Source: Proales similis (taxonomy: Eukaryota > Rotifera > Eurotatoria > Ploima > Proalidae). From it: a DNA stretch of 64,000 nucleotides. Under the pieces are notes generated by a model that had not been told where the DNA came from, did no database searches, and was given only the letters and a program-made list of their open reading frames with translations. Position numbers and translations under genes: made by a program. Positions within the stretch are counted from its first letter, which is position 1. Each line of letters begins with the position of its first letter. The DNA lies in NCBI GenBank assembly GCA_019059635.1, contig JAGVRJ010000001.1, positions 3,720,001 through 3,784,000 of the forward strand, written 5' to 3'. Shown piece after piece: positions 1-12,126 of this stretch.

Positions 1-498
1 TTCTCCTGCTGCACACATCGACTAAGCTCTTTTACTCGCTCTTCAACCAAATGGTTGTACATTTTCCTTGTTATTCTACGATCAGATTCAGCGCTCTTTT
101 TGGAGAAACTGGCGCGGCTTACCTCAAGTCACAGAACTGACCATGCTTGCTTGTATGAGCCCGAACAAGGCTTTTATACTGTCTTGAGCATTCCTTCAGC
201 CAAACATAAACAATTATTGGGATCTGCCAGAATTTCGTCAACAACTTACGAATGGATTTCGCTTGTTAAGCTTTGGAAGCGCATCGACCGGCTGTTCGGA
301 TACCCATTTGTTGAATTGACCGCTGGTCAGAGTCCAGTTCGAGTCACCGTTTAGCATCACTAACGCCACCAAGTAGAGTTTTTCTTTGATTGTCCAAGAT
401 GGTCCGATCACTTGACTGATCTCTTCGAGCGGCGATGCACGTGTAGACCGGGTCTGAACACGTACTTCGCTCGAATTGGATTCACCAACTTCAACCAT
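1..498 (-). CDS. BRD8: BRD8 homologue, N-terminal part (runs off left edge)
   Basis: BRD8 is a subunit of the NuA4/TIP60 histone acetyltransferase complex in the nucleus. Three exons are visible: 498-250, 193-123 and 75 to beyond base 1; GT/AG sites and phases (0, then 2) agree. The start is MVEVGESNSSEV at 498. Around residues 35-60 the protein reads WTIKEKLYLVALVMLNGDSNW, the SANT/Myb-like N-terminal signature of BRD8 (W-S/T-I-R/K-EKL, then MxxGDxNW). Exon 2 carries ECSRQYKSLV, matching the family's CAxQYxxLL, and exon 3 opens a charged helix (RKMYNHLVEERVKEL) like the following BRD8 coiled coil. Bromodomains, if present, lie outside the window. An upstream in-frame Met at 582 gives a Cys/Leu-rich extension unlike the family and was not used. 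The family match is clear; only about 130 residues are visible. Confidence 0.85.
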
Positions 499-919
499 TT
501 TGAAAAATTTACAAACTAGGCTCGCCCATAGAAGTCTGTGTCCATGCACACCTCGCTCGAGAGCGGACGTCAATGCACACAAGACAGAACAAACTTAACA
601 AACACTGCTGCATCATAGCAACTCCGCCTTCTCTGTTGGATCCTTCCCAAATCCCAAATCCAGCCTTATCCTTTAATTCCGCACTTTTTTGAAAAGACTC
701 TGCTTGGATGAAAACTTGCGTCAAACATTTAATTAATTTTATTTTCAGTCTCCATCTAATTCCACTAAGCGCAAATACTCAGTTTCAAAGAGAGCAATTT
801 TACTTAATCCAACTAACAGTGTTCATTTTAGGCCATTTTTAAGCTTAAACATTTGGTAAACCGTCTGACGACTGGCAAATAAAGTCTGTAAATGCTTAAG
901 TTTCAAATAGAGAAGAGCA
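499..919. other. Intergenic, 421 bp
   Basis: Presumed promoter/5'UTR of BRD8 and 3'UTR of the neuropeptide gene, both minus strand. The reverse-strand open stretch at 724-509 has no family resemblance. I see no RNA gene or repeat here. Confidence 0.5.
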
Positions 920-1399
920 TTAGCCAGGTCCGCTTGGATCCGAGAGAGCCTTCAGCAGACGGGTGTACTCTGAAATGCTATTCGCATGACAAATGTAGCC
1001 CATTCCGAGACCCAGATGACAGTTCTGTCCTTGTTCGGCTTTTCCTCTTAAACAAACGAAAAGAAGAAATTCAGATGAACAAGGCCGGCAAAGTGCTTTG
1101 GATTTGAAAAATGAAGTTTCATACCTTCGAGCGAACATGGGACTTCGCGCTTGGCGGTGATAGAACCGCTCATAGATCAAATTCTTGATCAATTCAATTG
1201 GATCCGTGCGATCTGTGTTGAATGAGTAAATTGGATACTGTCCGATCTGAGACGGACCGTCCAAGTCAGATGAGCTCCAATCGCGTTGTTCTGATTGCTC
1301 TTGCTCGTCTAGAGGCCGAGCAAGCGGGTGGCTATGAGCCGCCACAAGCAGAGTCATGAATAAGCAAACGGTCAACATCTGTCTTCCCCAATAGGCCAT
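920..1399 (-). CDS. Calcitonin/DH31-type neuropeptide precursor
   Basis: This is a secreted neuropeptide precursor of 133 aa in two exons, 1399-1125 and 1046-920, with a 78-nt intron (donor GTATGA, acceptor TTTAAG). It begins with a signal peptide (residues 1-23, hydrophobic core around LTVCLFMTLLVAA), then an acidic spacer. A dibasic RR site straddles the splice junction. The C-terminal peptide begins GKAEQGQNC and ends DPSGPG before the stop. It has two Cys (C-HLGLGMGYI-C), an amphipathic middle (ISEYTRLLKAL) and a terminal Pro-Gly that would give a Pro-amide. Paired N-terminal Cys plus C-terminal Pro-amide is the calcitonin pattern; LGL..G and the final GP resemble DH31. Such peptides act on class B GPCRs. 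The nine-residue Cys spacing is wider than in typical calcitonins. The family call is inferred from motifs, not from a search. Confidence 0.65.
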   Translation of the reverse strand: MAYWGRQMLTVCLFMTLLVAAHSHPLARPLDEQEQSEQRDWSSSDLDGPSQIGQYPIYSFNTDRTDPIELIKNLIYERFYHRQARSPMFARRYETSFFKSKALCRPCSSEFLLFVCLRGKAEQGQNCHLGLGMGYICHANSISEYTRLLKALSDPSGPG

Positions 1400-2653
1400 A
1401 TTCTTAAAACAAAACGATTTTCTCTTTTAATTTGCTACTTGGCTTGTTTGTTTAGAAAGATGTTGCATCTGCTTGTTTAAATAGGCCGCAAGAGAATCGC
1501 GTGAGAGGCGAAGATGGAGACAGAGCGAGAGACGGAGTCGGATTTGTTTAGAGTTATTGTGACGTGTGCACTACCCACGACCACATCAAAGCCGCACAAT
1601 CACAAAGATTCCTAACAGGCCAGGGATTAAATTCATCTCGTGCTAGACGCCCCTAGCTGCTGCTGCTGCGGCGAGCACAGATTGACTAAACAATTGCTTC
1701 TAATGTTTCTCAATGCGAACTGATTGCGAAGCTCCATCCCACGGAGTTGCAAAGACAATAAAGAAAAATCTGAAAGCAAACAAGGCGAAGAGTAGGCACG
1801 AGCAATGATAAGCCACATGCAATAGATGCGACAATCTTAAAACGCCAGAAACTCGATTCCATGGACCACTAATCGAAATATTAGTGGTTTGCAGCAGAGA
1901 GTGAGAGGATCATAGATAAACCTTGATGATAATCAAATAAAAACTAAAAATTCAACGGAAATTTGAGTAGCGAGTCTCAACCAGGAAGACTTGCCTTATC
2001 ATGAGCCAATGTCCAAATCAATCTCCCCTCTCCTCCTTCTTCGTCTTCCGCCCTCATCCTTTCTATTCCTGAATTCTTTTCTCTCTAGAGTTGCTTATTC
2101 AACACAGAGACATTTCATTTCACAATCGAGCTTCAATAAAAACTTGATCTTACAAGGGTCTGGCAAGGCAAATAAACCCAAAGTAATGTCCTAGAATTAG
2201 AATGCCGAAAAAGAAGCTTAGGCTCGAACTAGATCGGAAAGCAGCCGTTTGAGAGCTCTTTTTTTTTTTTAGAATTTTCTGTGCTTGTCTGAAAATTCAA
2301 TAAACAGCAAATTAGAGAAAATTGTTTGCCTTTTGAAATGATGGGCCGTCTTTTTTATTTACTGAATTTTACAACCCTGTCCAAACGAGCGAAAATTTAA
2401 GAAAGAAAAGTTTATTGTGTTATATATTGGCCAATGCGAGATGGGGAGGGGAGTGCTTAAAGAATCATTCATAATTTGCAATCATTCAAAATGCATTCAC
2501 ATTATTTGACGTTAAACGAACGAGCGAGGGAGCAAAATGAGAGCGGCGACTAGGGCACTCGTCACCTTATCTCTTGAAATGAATCATGCCTTTCTATTTA
2601 GAATGTGTCAGCGACCTCTTTATTGATTCCCGCGTTGTATATCAAACTCCACC
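1400..2653. other. Intergenic, 1.25 kb, divergent promoter region
   Basis: This lies between the start of the neuropeptide gene (-) and RALGAPA (+), so it probably holds both promoters and 5'UTRs. It contains a perfect 8-bp inverted repeat at 1866-1887. Open frames at 1633-1818 (-) and 1991-2194 (+) show no recognisable protein and were not called. Confidence 0.5.
1866..1887. repeat. Inverted repeat (8 bp arms, 6 nt loop)
   Basis: CCACTAAT and ATTAGTGG flank the spacer CGAAAT. It lies about 470 bp upstream of the neuropeptide ATG and could be a hairpin or a dimeric transcription-factor site. Chance occurrence is possible. Confidence 0.4.
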
Positions 2654-5600
2654 ATGAACGTGTTCACTCGTAAAGCCAAACCAGTCACCTCAACAGCCCA
2701 GCTCGATGAGTCCAACAGGAAGAAGATTGCAGCCAAAGTGGTCGACCTAAAAAAGGAGACTGCCAGTCGCCTTCGCTATCTCAAATCGTACATCGGTTCG
2801 TCAATTTCTTTTTACTCTCCTTTCAATTTCTACTCTTTGTCTCTTTACTTCCTTTATTGGCTTTTTGAAATTTCGTCATTAATTGCCTCTTTTCAAAACA
2901 TTTAATCATCGACACTTGGCAATTCGCGAACCAAACAGAATCGAGTGACAATGTGGTTGAGCTGAAGCAATTTTTCGACGCCAACTATGCGCAAATTTAC
3001 TTCATTCTGTATGAATCATTCGTGGCTATCGATGCCAAGCAAAAGCTAAACAAGCCCAACAAAGAAGAAGTGCAAAGTGTTCTCTTTGTTTTTCAGGTAA
3101 GTGTCTTCTCGATTCTTTACTTGCATTGTTTCCCATCTACTCACGAGTGCATTTGAAGAAAATTCTCCAACTCCAGCCCGAACGAATACATCAGCGATGG
3201 CAAGTTCGAAGCATTGGCCGTCTCATACAGCGTCTACTTCACGTGGGCAATATAAAATTCATAAAATTCTGGGGCGTGCGCTTGTTCCTCATCTGGTATC
3301 AGATATTGAACACAAACAAATCAATGGCCGAAGAGCTCATGTTCCAGCGCCTGATCCAGGGCTTTAACACGTTTCATTCGAGCGCCAGAAGCGCCATTCT
3401 TAACACACCGACCGGCATTGACATGCTCAGCGCCGAGGCCCAAAAAGTCTTCAGCAGCTTTGAAAGCCCGGGCAGTGCAGGCAGCGGCTCGCTCTCTTCA
3501 CCGTCGGCTACATCGTTCTCGCGAAGCATTTACGCCTACGAAATAACGCCTCTCGTGCCGATGCAGCCAAATGAGCAGCAGCAGTATTCAACATCCTCAG
3601 CGTCCGGCTTTGAGCAAAACTCTTCGACTCACTTGGTGGGTCTGAATGACACACCGACAAGTAGAGACGCCCAGTTCAACAACTTGACTGCCGAGATGCT
3701 CTACAAAATGCTTCAGTTCATGCAGCAGGACTTTTTAACAATCGAATGGAGCGAGGACAAACTGCAAAAGAGCCAAAAGTCCTACGAGTTCCTGTTCAAT
3801 GAGTTCAAGCGTTTCTATTTGAGCTACATGTTCCCGGCCGCGTTCATCTTGAACCCTCAATCAGGAAGCAAAGAGGCAGCACCAAGTAAACTCTCCGGTG
3901 CTGCTCTAAGCCCTGCGCTGGATGTGTTTGCCGATATCGATTTTAGTAATTTCAATTGAGCTCAATTCCTCTTCAAACAGAATTCTCTAACGCTTTTCAA
4001 TACTCAAGTGAGCATTCTGAAAGAGCAATGCTCGAGCAACGGGCCCGGATTCGAGCGGCCATCTCTGAATCAACTGGACGAACGAAAGGCCACGCAAATG
4101 CGCTGCATAGAAGAAGTGATCAAATGGCTGGTCGAAGCGCTTTTGATCGAAGCGCCGGCCGCCAAGCGAGCACACGTTCCACTCTCGGTCTCAACAAGCG
4201 GCATTAACTCATCGGCATCTCGCAGCGATCTCTCGCACATTTCAGTCAGTTCAATTCGCACTAATCCAGCCGACGAGCTCAGTGAAGTGGAGACACTCGT
4301 TTCCAACGAAGAATTGTAAGTTTGCGTGTTTGCCCTCGAATTATTGTTTCAAACTAAAAAGGTCAACTGAAATGCCAAATTCTCTTTTTCTTAAAGTTTG
4401 AGCCGTACGACTGAAACAGACAGCCTTGACTTGGACTCCATTAGCACTGTGACCTCAATGATCACAAACAGCAGTTTAAGAATGAACCCCGGTCTGAAGC
4501 ATTTGAACAAGCAGCTAGTTCAAAAGGTGCTGCTCTCATCCGCCGAGAATGTGATTCTTGTTCACGAGATTCTGCGTCACGCCTACATGCTAAACTTTGA
4601 CGACGCCTCGACTATTCAAACAGTGCTGGGCGCCTATCAAAAATGGATGCTTGGCGAGTTGCGGCTGCCGGCGTTCATGAACGAGCCGGCTCTAGGCGAC
4701 GATTTGACCTCGGCCAATGAGTCGGCCGTGGTTGATCCGCACATTGGCTACACAAAGTCGCTGCAAATATTTCTGCTTCATTCGAGCAACTTGCTTTTGA
4801 ATCGAATGAATCTGATGCGCGAACGAGTGAAACAAATCGCATGTCCCACTCTGGAGCTGTACGGCCTCTTCATCCGTAAGCTTCGACTGGATCCGTCCAC
4901 ATGGAATCTGCTGATCGAAATATTGCTGCGCGTTTGCGAATTCACATTCAATCACGAGCATCTGACGCAAAATCCGAACGAGAGCACTTGTGTCAAACTG
5001 ATGCATTTGGCTACCGAAAGCATTCTAACCAGCATGATAAAAGCTTCATTCTGCATGAATGTAAGCAACGAGCTTTGGAACGAGCTCCTAAGACTGCTGA
5101 GCTCATCAAGCGCCAACCAGAGCGTTGTGGAAAAGTGGCTCGAAGTTCTCGATGATCTAATGCGGCAGATAGTAAAAAGCAACTACAACCTTGATCTCAA
5201 GCACTTGCCTGAAACAGCCGAAAGTGGCTCAGACCAGAAAAGAAAACTAATCAAGAAACGTCTGCTGGGCCACCAGGGCGATAACCAGTCGAATCTGGCG
5301 ACTTCAAACTCGACAAGCAGCCTGATTGCCGCTTACTTTCAGCCGTCAAGCAAGCCTCGCTCTCGGACCATGATCGGGCCGCCCGGATCTTTGCCGACAT
5401 CGGTCAGTCCTAGGCCCGCTACTTCGGCACAAGTGTCGCCTGCCACCAAGTCGTCAGCCGATTCAAATCTTAACGATCCAAATGCCACTCCCGTTCTCTC
5501 CCGCCAGCGTAAGTCTCACTGCATCTCGCTCTCTTTCTAATCGATTTTCCCTCCAGTCTGCCCCATTTCTCAGTGTCCCCGCATCTCGCTCCTCCTTTCC

Positions 5601-8600
5601 GCCTCTTTTTCTCCTCAAATTAATCTAATCGTCGAATCAACCAAAGCTTCTAGCAAGATTCAGAGCACTTTTCGAGACGACACGTATCTACATGCTCTAG
5701 TCTCGTCTGGTATATCATCTTGTTCCCTAATCATTCTTCCAAACTAAAACCCGCTTGATTTATTCTAATCGTCTAACATCTGCCCTAACACTCTAACCCG
5801 CATTAACTGTTTAATTTCAATCAAACAATTCTAACTGGTCTTATCCTCCAGGTGCGATGACAAGTGTTGAGCTCGAAGGAGGTACCCATTTTTTGTTTTC
5901 CTTTTTTTCAAGAGACAATCGACAAGGCCAAATTTACTCAATTTCTCCTAACAGATAGGGCCAAGTCACCCAGTTTGAGCACAGATGGCATCACAGCATT
6001 AAGTCCGACGCAACAAGGCCAGAAAATAGAACTCACGGCAGATAGTCAAATGCATATAGACACCGACGCTTTTGATGAAGATGCCAGTCCCGACCCGTTC
6101 TTGGACAGCAAGGCGTCGACAATACGGCCCAATTCACAGGCGAAGATGAGCCGATTCAGCAGCGAGAAGAGCATTTACTATTCGTCTGAGCTTCTGAACG
6201 AGTCGATCGGGCATAAAAACGCGGACGAGAGTTTTGAAAGTCAACAGAATATGAGCTCGGTGAGTTCGCCTGTGGACTCGAGTGTCATTCAAACGGCCAA
6301 GACCTCGCCGACCGCCGACTCAGGTGTGCAGCCACCGCCTTTACCACCGCTCCCCTCGGCCCTTGTATCAAAATATGCCAATCAGCTGAATAAAAGCGCT
6401 GACCGTAGCGTCCCGTCGGAATTTATGGACAAAGCACGGACACTCAGCGATTCAGAGTTTTATTACGAAGGTACCCAGGGAGATACAACAAGCAGCGAGG
6501 CAGCCTCGATCAGCGGCGGCGAGAATAGCGGAGGCACGTTTGCCAGTCCAGTGAATGCAAACGAGCAGCTCTCTGCCAACTGCTCAGTGCCGCTGGATTT
6601 GGTCAATTCGTCTTTGTCAAGTCTAGAGGCTCGTTCTACACCGCTCAGTGGAGCCAATCAGACGAACGAGAGTATTAATTCAGCGACAAGTTCGACTTAC
6701 ATGGGCTCGAATTCAAGCGAACTGGAACAGTCTTTGCATACAGGACTCTTGACTATTGACACACGCGTCGAACGCAGTGCCTCTTTCATCGGCGTCAAAG
6801 ACGATCTAAACGGCCAAGATCTTGAAGGAGACAAAAGGGGCTCCGTCAGCACGCTCACTAATCGTAACTTATCTTTCAGTTCATGTACATCAAAATTCAA
6901 AGAATTCTATTTTTCCAAAATAGGCGCCAAGGTGCCCAATCGTCAGTCTATAGTGACTCTCAATCCGAATGCGGACAAAAACGGCCAACTAAGCGAAGAG
7001 AGCCGAGTCGAATTTCGCATGATCGGCTACACACTGCTAAAGCGCCTGTTCGGCTGCTTGGGCAATGTAAACTCAATACGCGACGCCCTCATCCATAGAC
7101 GAATATTCGAATTTATTTGCGAAAGATGGGAAAAACTCGAACTGGTAGGCAGAATCAGTTATTCATTCAAGTAGCAAAACGGGGTCTATCATTTCTGTTT
7201 TGACATTCAAGATCAGAGAGCAGTACAAGCTGACCGATTTGGCTCAAGTGATGCTTCCGCTGGCTCACTTTGCGCCGTGGATGTTCGAGGCCGTCTACTC
7301 ACTGCCAGACAGCCACCAGCACGGAAAGCTGATCGCCTACAAAATGCTGTGTCGAATGGCGCTACGTTCATCAGACTCGAGCATGCTCTCCGAATGGGAC
7401 ACGTTCGACTGTGTCGACGAGCAGTTCCTTGATCTCTTCATATTGAGCATGCACCAGGCACTGACCTCGGACGATCTGAGCGTTTTGAACTGCATAATCC
7501 GCAACACGGAGGCCAAGTTCTGGCATCGAATGCTGCCCTCGTCAAGCATGCTTATCCTCGACTTCTTGCAGGCCTGCGAACGCATTGACAAATACGGTTG
7601 TAAATACGAAGCTGCTTGCATGCTCGGCTGTTTGATTTGCTTCGGCGACCATTTCGGTGACATAAAGATGCTCCAGCCCGGCAAAGAAGGCACGGACTAC
7701 GAGCCAGAGCTTATCCTAGTCAGTAAAGAAGAGTTCAAGAATCGAATGGTCAAATCGCTCATCTCCTTCACAGACGAGAACAGCAACACCAGCTCACGCC
7801 GGGTCATTTCGAGCGCCTTGACCTGTCTAATCTACGACCAAATAATCAACTGCAAATGGAATCACCAGCGTCTCAAGGACGCCATTCAGCGCATATTCAA
7901 AGACCTTGATCTTCGCGAGCCGCTCAATTTCACTCTTGTTCGAATCGCATGCGACAACTTGCGCTTCCTCTCCATTCTGGCCGTTCACATATTCAAGAAC
8001 GAAATTCAGTTTGCAATCAACATCATCAACGAGCTAAACACGTGTCTGGTGAAGTTGATAAACATGCGCTCGAGTTTGATGCAAAGCGAAGAATACGAGA
8101 AAGCGATGATCTCGATCATGTTCGCTCTGCTCGACTGGTGTATGAACATGCCGCTCGAGCAGCTCAAAGAACAGGACAGAGCCACTCTACTGCGCAATAA
8201 TTTCAAGCTCATTTCGCACATTTCCATTTCGTTCAAGCCTCAAGAGTCGCTCGAGTTTGAGCACATTCACATCGCTGCGCGCTTCATCAGTCAGCATCTG
8301 CTCAGGCAGCTCAACCATTTTCCTTTCGGACCGGGTGGTGCCGCTCAGATTGTGAGCAATGTGAACGAGACAAGCGATTTAAATTTAAACACAGACGACC
8401 TTTCACCGGCCATTTTCGAACAGCCAAACATTCAATTTTTCACTGTCAACAATCAACTTCTTCTCTCTTGCGTTGAACTCGGCCAACAGCCGAAAGATCA
8501 TTTCAACACGCGACCTGAGCTGGCCACGTCCAGCACAATCTGCCGCTTGGTAATTCGCGACTTTTCAGGCAAATCGTGCTGGGACTGCTGTGTCCTGCAT

Positions 8601-9875
8601 CCGTCAAACGAGACAAATTCAGCTCACTTGCAGCTGGACATGTCTACGCGAACCTCGCAGTCATCATCGGCCACAGACCAAACAGCCAATCCAAGTCAAT
8701 TTGATGCTTCCAGTATTTTCGCATTGGAATCGACAGACATTCCCAAAGACATTGACATTCTTGCTTCTTTGCTTCAATTTATCAATGTTTCGAGTCCTGA
8801 GTGTCGTCTGGACGGAGAAAAGCCGCTGGAAGCTGCTTGGACTCTCGAGTCTGGCAACGAGTCGCGTCTTCGAATTGACGCGGCAAAAGAAAAACTGCAT
8901 CAGCAGCTTTCAAGCGAGCAAAAGTACACAAAAATTCAGCAAGAAGCCGAATTCCAGGCTTCGAAGCAACACAAATCCAATGAAGAGGTGGACGAGTGCC
9001 CGAACGGACCTCAGACAGCATTGAGTGCATTTCATCTTGGCAAGTCGTTCCTGCATCAGATCGGCCTGCTTGCATGGGAAAAGCGGTCGAGCTTCAATCT
9101 GCTGCGTAAGTCGGCTCAACTGCTTAGGGAACTTAAAAGCCTTGACGATCAGACTTGCCGTGAGACGCACAAGATCGCAGTTATCTACATCGCCGAGGGC
9201 CAAGAGGACCGAACGGCCATTCTCTCCAACGAGCACGGCTCTTCGGACTACGAGCAGTTTCTAAGCGCGCTAGGCTGGCAAGTTGAGCTGGAAAAGCATT
9301 CGGGCTTCATGGGCGGTCTTCAGCACAACAGTCAGTTCAAGAACGCGCTCTACCACGCCAGTTCATCGTGCGAGGTCCTGTTTCATGTTTCTACACTTAT
9401 GAACGACAAAAACGAGCAGAACAACATCAGCAAGTGGCGCCATCTAGGCAACGACAGCATTCAAATCATTTGGTCAGAGCACTGGCGCGACTACAACCGA
9501 AGCATCTTAGCCACCGAATTCGCCGACGTTATAATTTGCATTTATCCGCTGCGCAACTCGTTGTATCGCATTCAAATCCTCAAAAAGTCTTCAGTGGGCC
9601 ACTTCGGACCACTGTTCGACGGCGCAATTCTGAACAAGAATTCGCTGCCCGCACTGGTCAGATCGACTGCCATAAACGCGAGTCGAGTTCTACTTGCCAA
9701 CACGCGCGGATTCAAGGACTTTTATGTACATCGAAGTCACGCCATCAGCAACATAGTTAAAACCTTATCCGAGCGTCAGACGGCCGAGCAGTTTATGTCC
9801 GAGATTTACTCGCCGCTCATGTCAGCGAATCGCCGCGAAGAGGCTTTCCCCGAAACACTCAAGCTTACAGGCTAA
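2654..9875 (+). CDS. RALGAPA1: Ral GTPase-activating protein, catalytic alpha subunit
   Basis: This is the catalytic subunit of the RalGAP complex, which stimulates GTP hydrolysis by RalA/RalB. Exons: 2654-2795, 2939-3096, 3159-3945, 4009-4315, 4397-5508, 5913-7144, 7212-9875; all phases agree and give about 2,133 aa (human about 2,036). The N-terminus contains the family block with VVELKQFFD, then KILQLQPERIHQRWQ. The middle is Ser-rich and low complexity (exon 5913-7144). The C-terminus is a Rap/Ran-GAP domain with HLGNDSIQIIWSEH, which supplies the catalytic Asn thumb, followed by FGPLFDGAI and STAINASR. The intron 5509-5912 is the longest in the gene; a possible 30-nt exon at 5852-5881 was rejected because it would need a 31-nt intron. 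An AATAAA lies about 195 nt after the stop. RALGAPA1 and RALGAPA2 cannot be distinguished. Confidence 0.95.
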
Positions 9876-10070
9876 GACTGGCCGCAACCTACTCTGCTAA
9901 TTGGATTCGATCGAATTCAATTCGGTTGAGCAAAGTTTAGTTCAAATTAGACCGAAAAATCCACTTCTTCTGTTCCTCAAATCAAGAGGGAATCAAAAAT
10001 TTATTTTGACTCGCATCAGCAGCATCAGTGGCGGATTGCCAAACTTCCGCTTTATATATTTTTTTAAATT

Positions 10071-10076
10071 AATAAA
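10071..10076 (+). terminator. Polyadenylation signal of RALGAPA
   Basis: AATAAA, 196 nt after the RALGAPA stop and 70 nt from the convergent HHAT stop codon. Confidence 0.6.
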
Positions 10077-10145
10077 ACTAAATAGCGTCAATCCGTCAAT
10101 CCATTGATCGGCCTCTTCTTTTATAGTCAATCGTGCCGTTCATGT

Positions 10146-12126
10146 TCATAGATGGATCGGAGTGAACTCAAGTCGTAGCTGAGCGTTCGCATAGTAGCCA
10201 GTCAAAACGGTCAATAGGGTAAAAGCCGCGTCTAGGAAATCGCGTTCTTGCTATCAGACAAAAAAACGACGAATTGTTTGACTCACTTTGACTTAGAATC
10301 GCACGGTGCAGTTGGATCGTGGCGTTTAGACCGCTGAGAAACACAAACGCCACAATGTACATCAAAAGCTGCCAAATTGCTAAAACAATCGACAAACAGG
10401 CTCTTTTGAAAGAGTTCAGCTTTGCGCTTTTCTGCATTTCAATTCGATTAAAATGGAGAAAGACGAGCAATATTTAAACCGGCGGCTTACTTTATATTGA
10501 AACTTGGCTTTGTAATGGCCAATTACTCGACATTCGATTAAAATCATCAATAGATTGCACAAACTCCAGCAGGCGATGCTTTTGTCGAATCCATGCCAAA
10601 TCGCCATGAACAAAAACGAGCTCATCAACGCGGTCAAATGCCAGAAAGAGTTGCCTTTGCTTCCACCAAGTGGAATGTACATATAACTGAAATGACTTAA
10701 TTAGTCCGATTGGTCCGAAGCAATCACTTAGGTATAGGTTAACTAACTTTTTTATGAATTCGTAGATGCCCGTGTCGAAATGTCTTGGCCACATTTAGAA
10801 TAATAGAGAATTCTTTGAAGAAGCAAAACTCACCTCCAGAGTTCGCCGTTTGTGTGCATTTGGGTCACACAGCGAGGCAGTGGAGATGTTTGGAGTCCGG
10901 CCAGAGCGTTGGCTATGGAAGCAATGCCATAGAAAACCACGTACTTGGCCGAAAAGAGGCAGCCTTTGACGAAGAGGCTTGTGATCAGCGCTGGCTTGCT
11001 AACCGATGAAAGCATTTGACGATGATAAACATGGAGCGAATGCGTTATTGTCAAATGAAGGCCAAGTTCGACCAAAATTGCTGAAAACGCTACTCGAGCT
11101 GCCAGCAGGAGAACTTGCCGCCAGCAGGCCTTTGACATGAATCCACTCTGGTCCTTAAATTCAACACCCAACTTAGAAAAAAAGGACCAGGCTGCTCGAC
11201 TCGACTCTCTTACCCTTCGTTGAAACTTTTCAAACGAGACGAACGGAGACACGTAAATAAAAGTGGGAAAAAACAAGTAGGCAAACAGCTCGGAAGTGCC
11301 GATTTGTCTTTCCTTGAACGAATCGTCGCAAGTGACGCTGATCGCTCGCAGCAGGAAAAAGAAAACACAAACGAGAAGCTCGTTGGTAGTGTCCATTGAT
11401 TCAAGCCTAAGCCATTTTGTCTTGATTTCAAATCTCAACTCAATCAATTGAAAGGAAATTATTTTCTTTAATTCAGACCGACCAAATGGGCTTTTGTATA
11501 AAGCATCGTTAATATCATGATGATAACCATCAGCCAGCTGTAGCCTTTTCTGCTCCTCACTCCCATCAAAGCGGAAAATAAACAGGCCACGACGATCAAA
11601 AGCGCCAGTGAACGCAGTCCAAACATAGAGTAAATCAGAGAGAACGATATTGTGGTCCAGATACAGTTTGAAACCTGAATAGACCTTGAGCTTGGTTTGA
11701 AGAGATTTGATTCGAAATTTGAAATTACTTGAGTGTGAAACGAGCCAGCCGAGAGTAATCGAATGAGACAAATTAGCGGCAAATAAACAAGAGAATGCAA
11801 TCGGCAGATTCGGCGGACATAAATGTTCCATTCGAAATCGGATTCATCCTTCGCAAGGACAATTAGCTGATTGAAGTCAATTGAGAGAAAGCGAATGAGA
11901 ACAAGTACCCGATGAACGTACTGGCCATAAAGGGACTGATTAGCGCCTGAAATTGCCAATTTTGATTTGAGCTCGACGCGAAAGAATGATGAACAGGACG
12001 CTACATACGGAAAGAATCGAGCAGCAGATTGAAGAGACCGTAGACGATTAGCCCGATCAATATGATCCAATAAAAGAGAGAAGCGGGTCGGGATAGCGCC
12101 GGCACGATTAGCTCCAATCGACTCAT
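10146..12126 (-). CDS. HHAT: Hedgehog acyltransferase (MBOAT family)
   Basis: HHAT (fly Rasp/Skinny hedgehog) is a multi-pass ER enzyme that attaches palmitate to the N-terminal Cys of Hedgehog ligands. The start is MSRLELIVPALS at 12126. Confident exons include 12126-12009, one beginning at 11946, and 10783-10748, 10686-10491, 10431-10287 and 10231-10146; phases agree. Landmarks: ESDFEWN near the N-terminus; KYVVFYGIAS then LPRCVTQM; HFDTGIYEFIKN joined by splicing to YMYIPLGGS; and MAIWHGF with the invariant MBOAT catalytic His. The final exon reads TLLTVLTGYYANAQLRLE, matching the last HHAT helix. Two in-frame GT-AG segments of exactly 42 nt (11867-11908 and 11172-11213) may be introns or coding. 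The presence of HHAT implies a working Hedgehog ligand pathway. Confidence 0.93.

Noticed and set aside
238-582. Longer BRD8 start at 582
   Set aside because: Adds a 28-residue extension unlike the family; the Met at 498 is closer to the SANT domain, as in other BRD8 proteins.
5852-5881. Possible 30-nt micro-exon of RALGAPA (CCTCCAG|GTGCG...)
   Set aside because: It would require a 31-nt following intron; joining 5508 directly to 5913 keeps the frame and the domain order without it.
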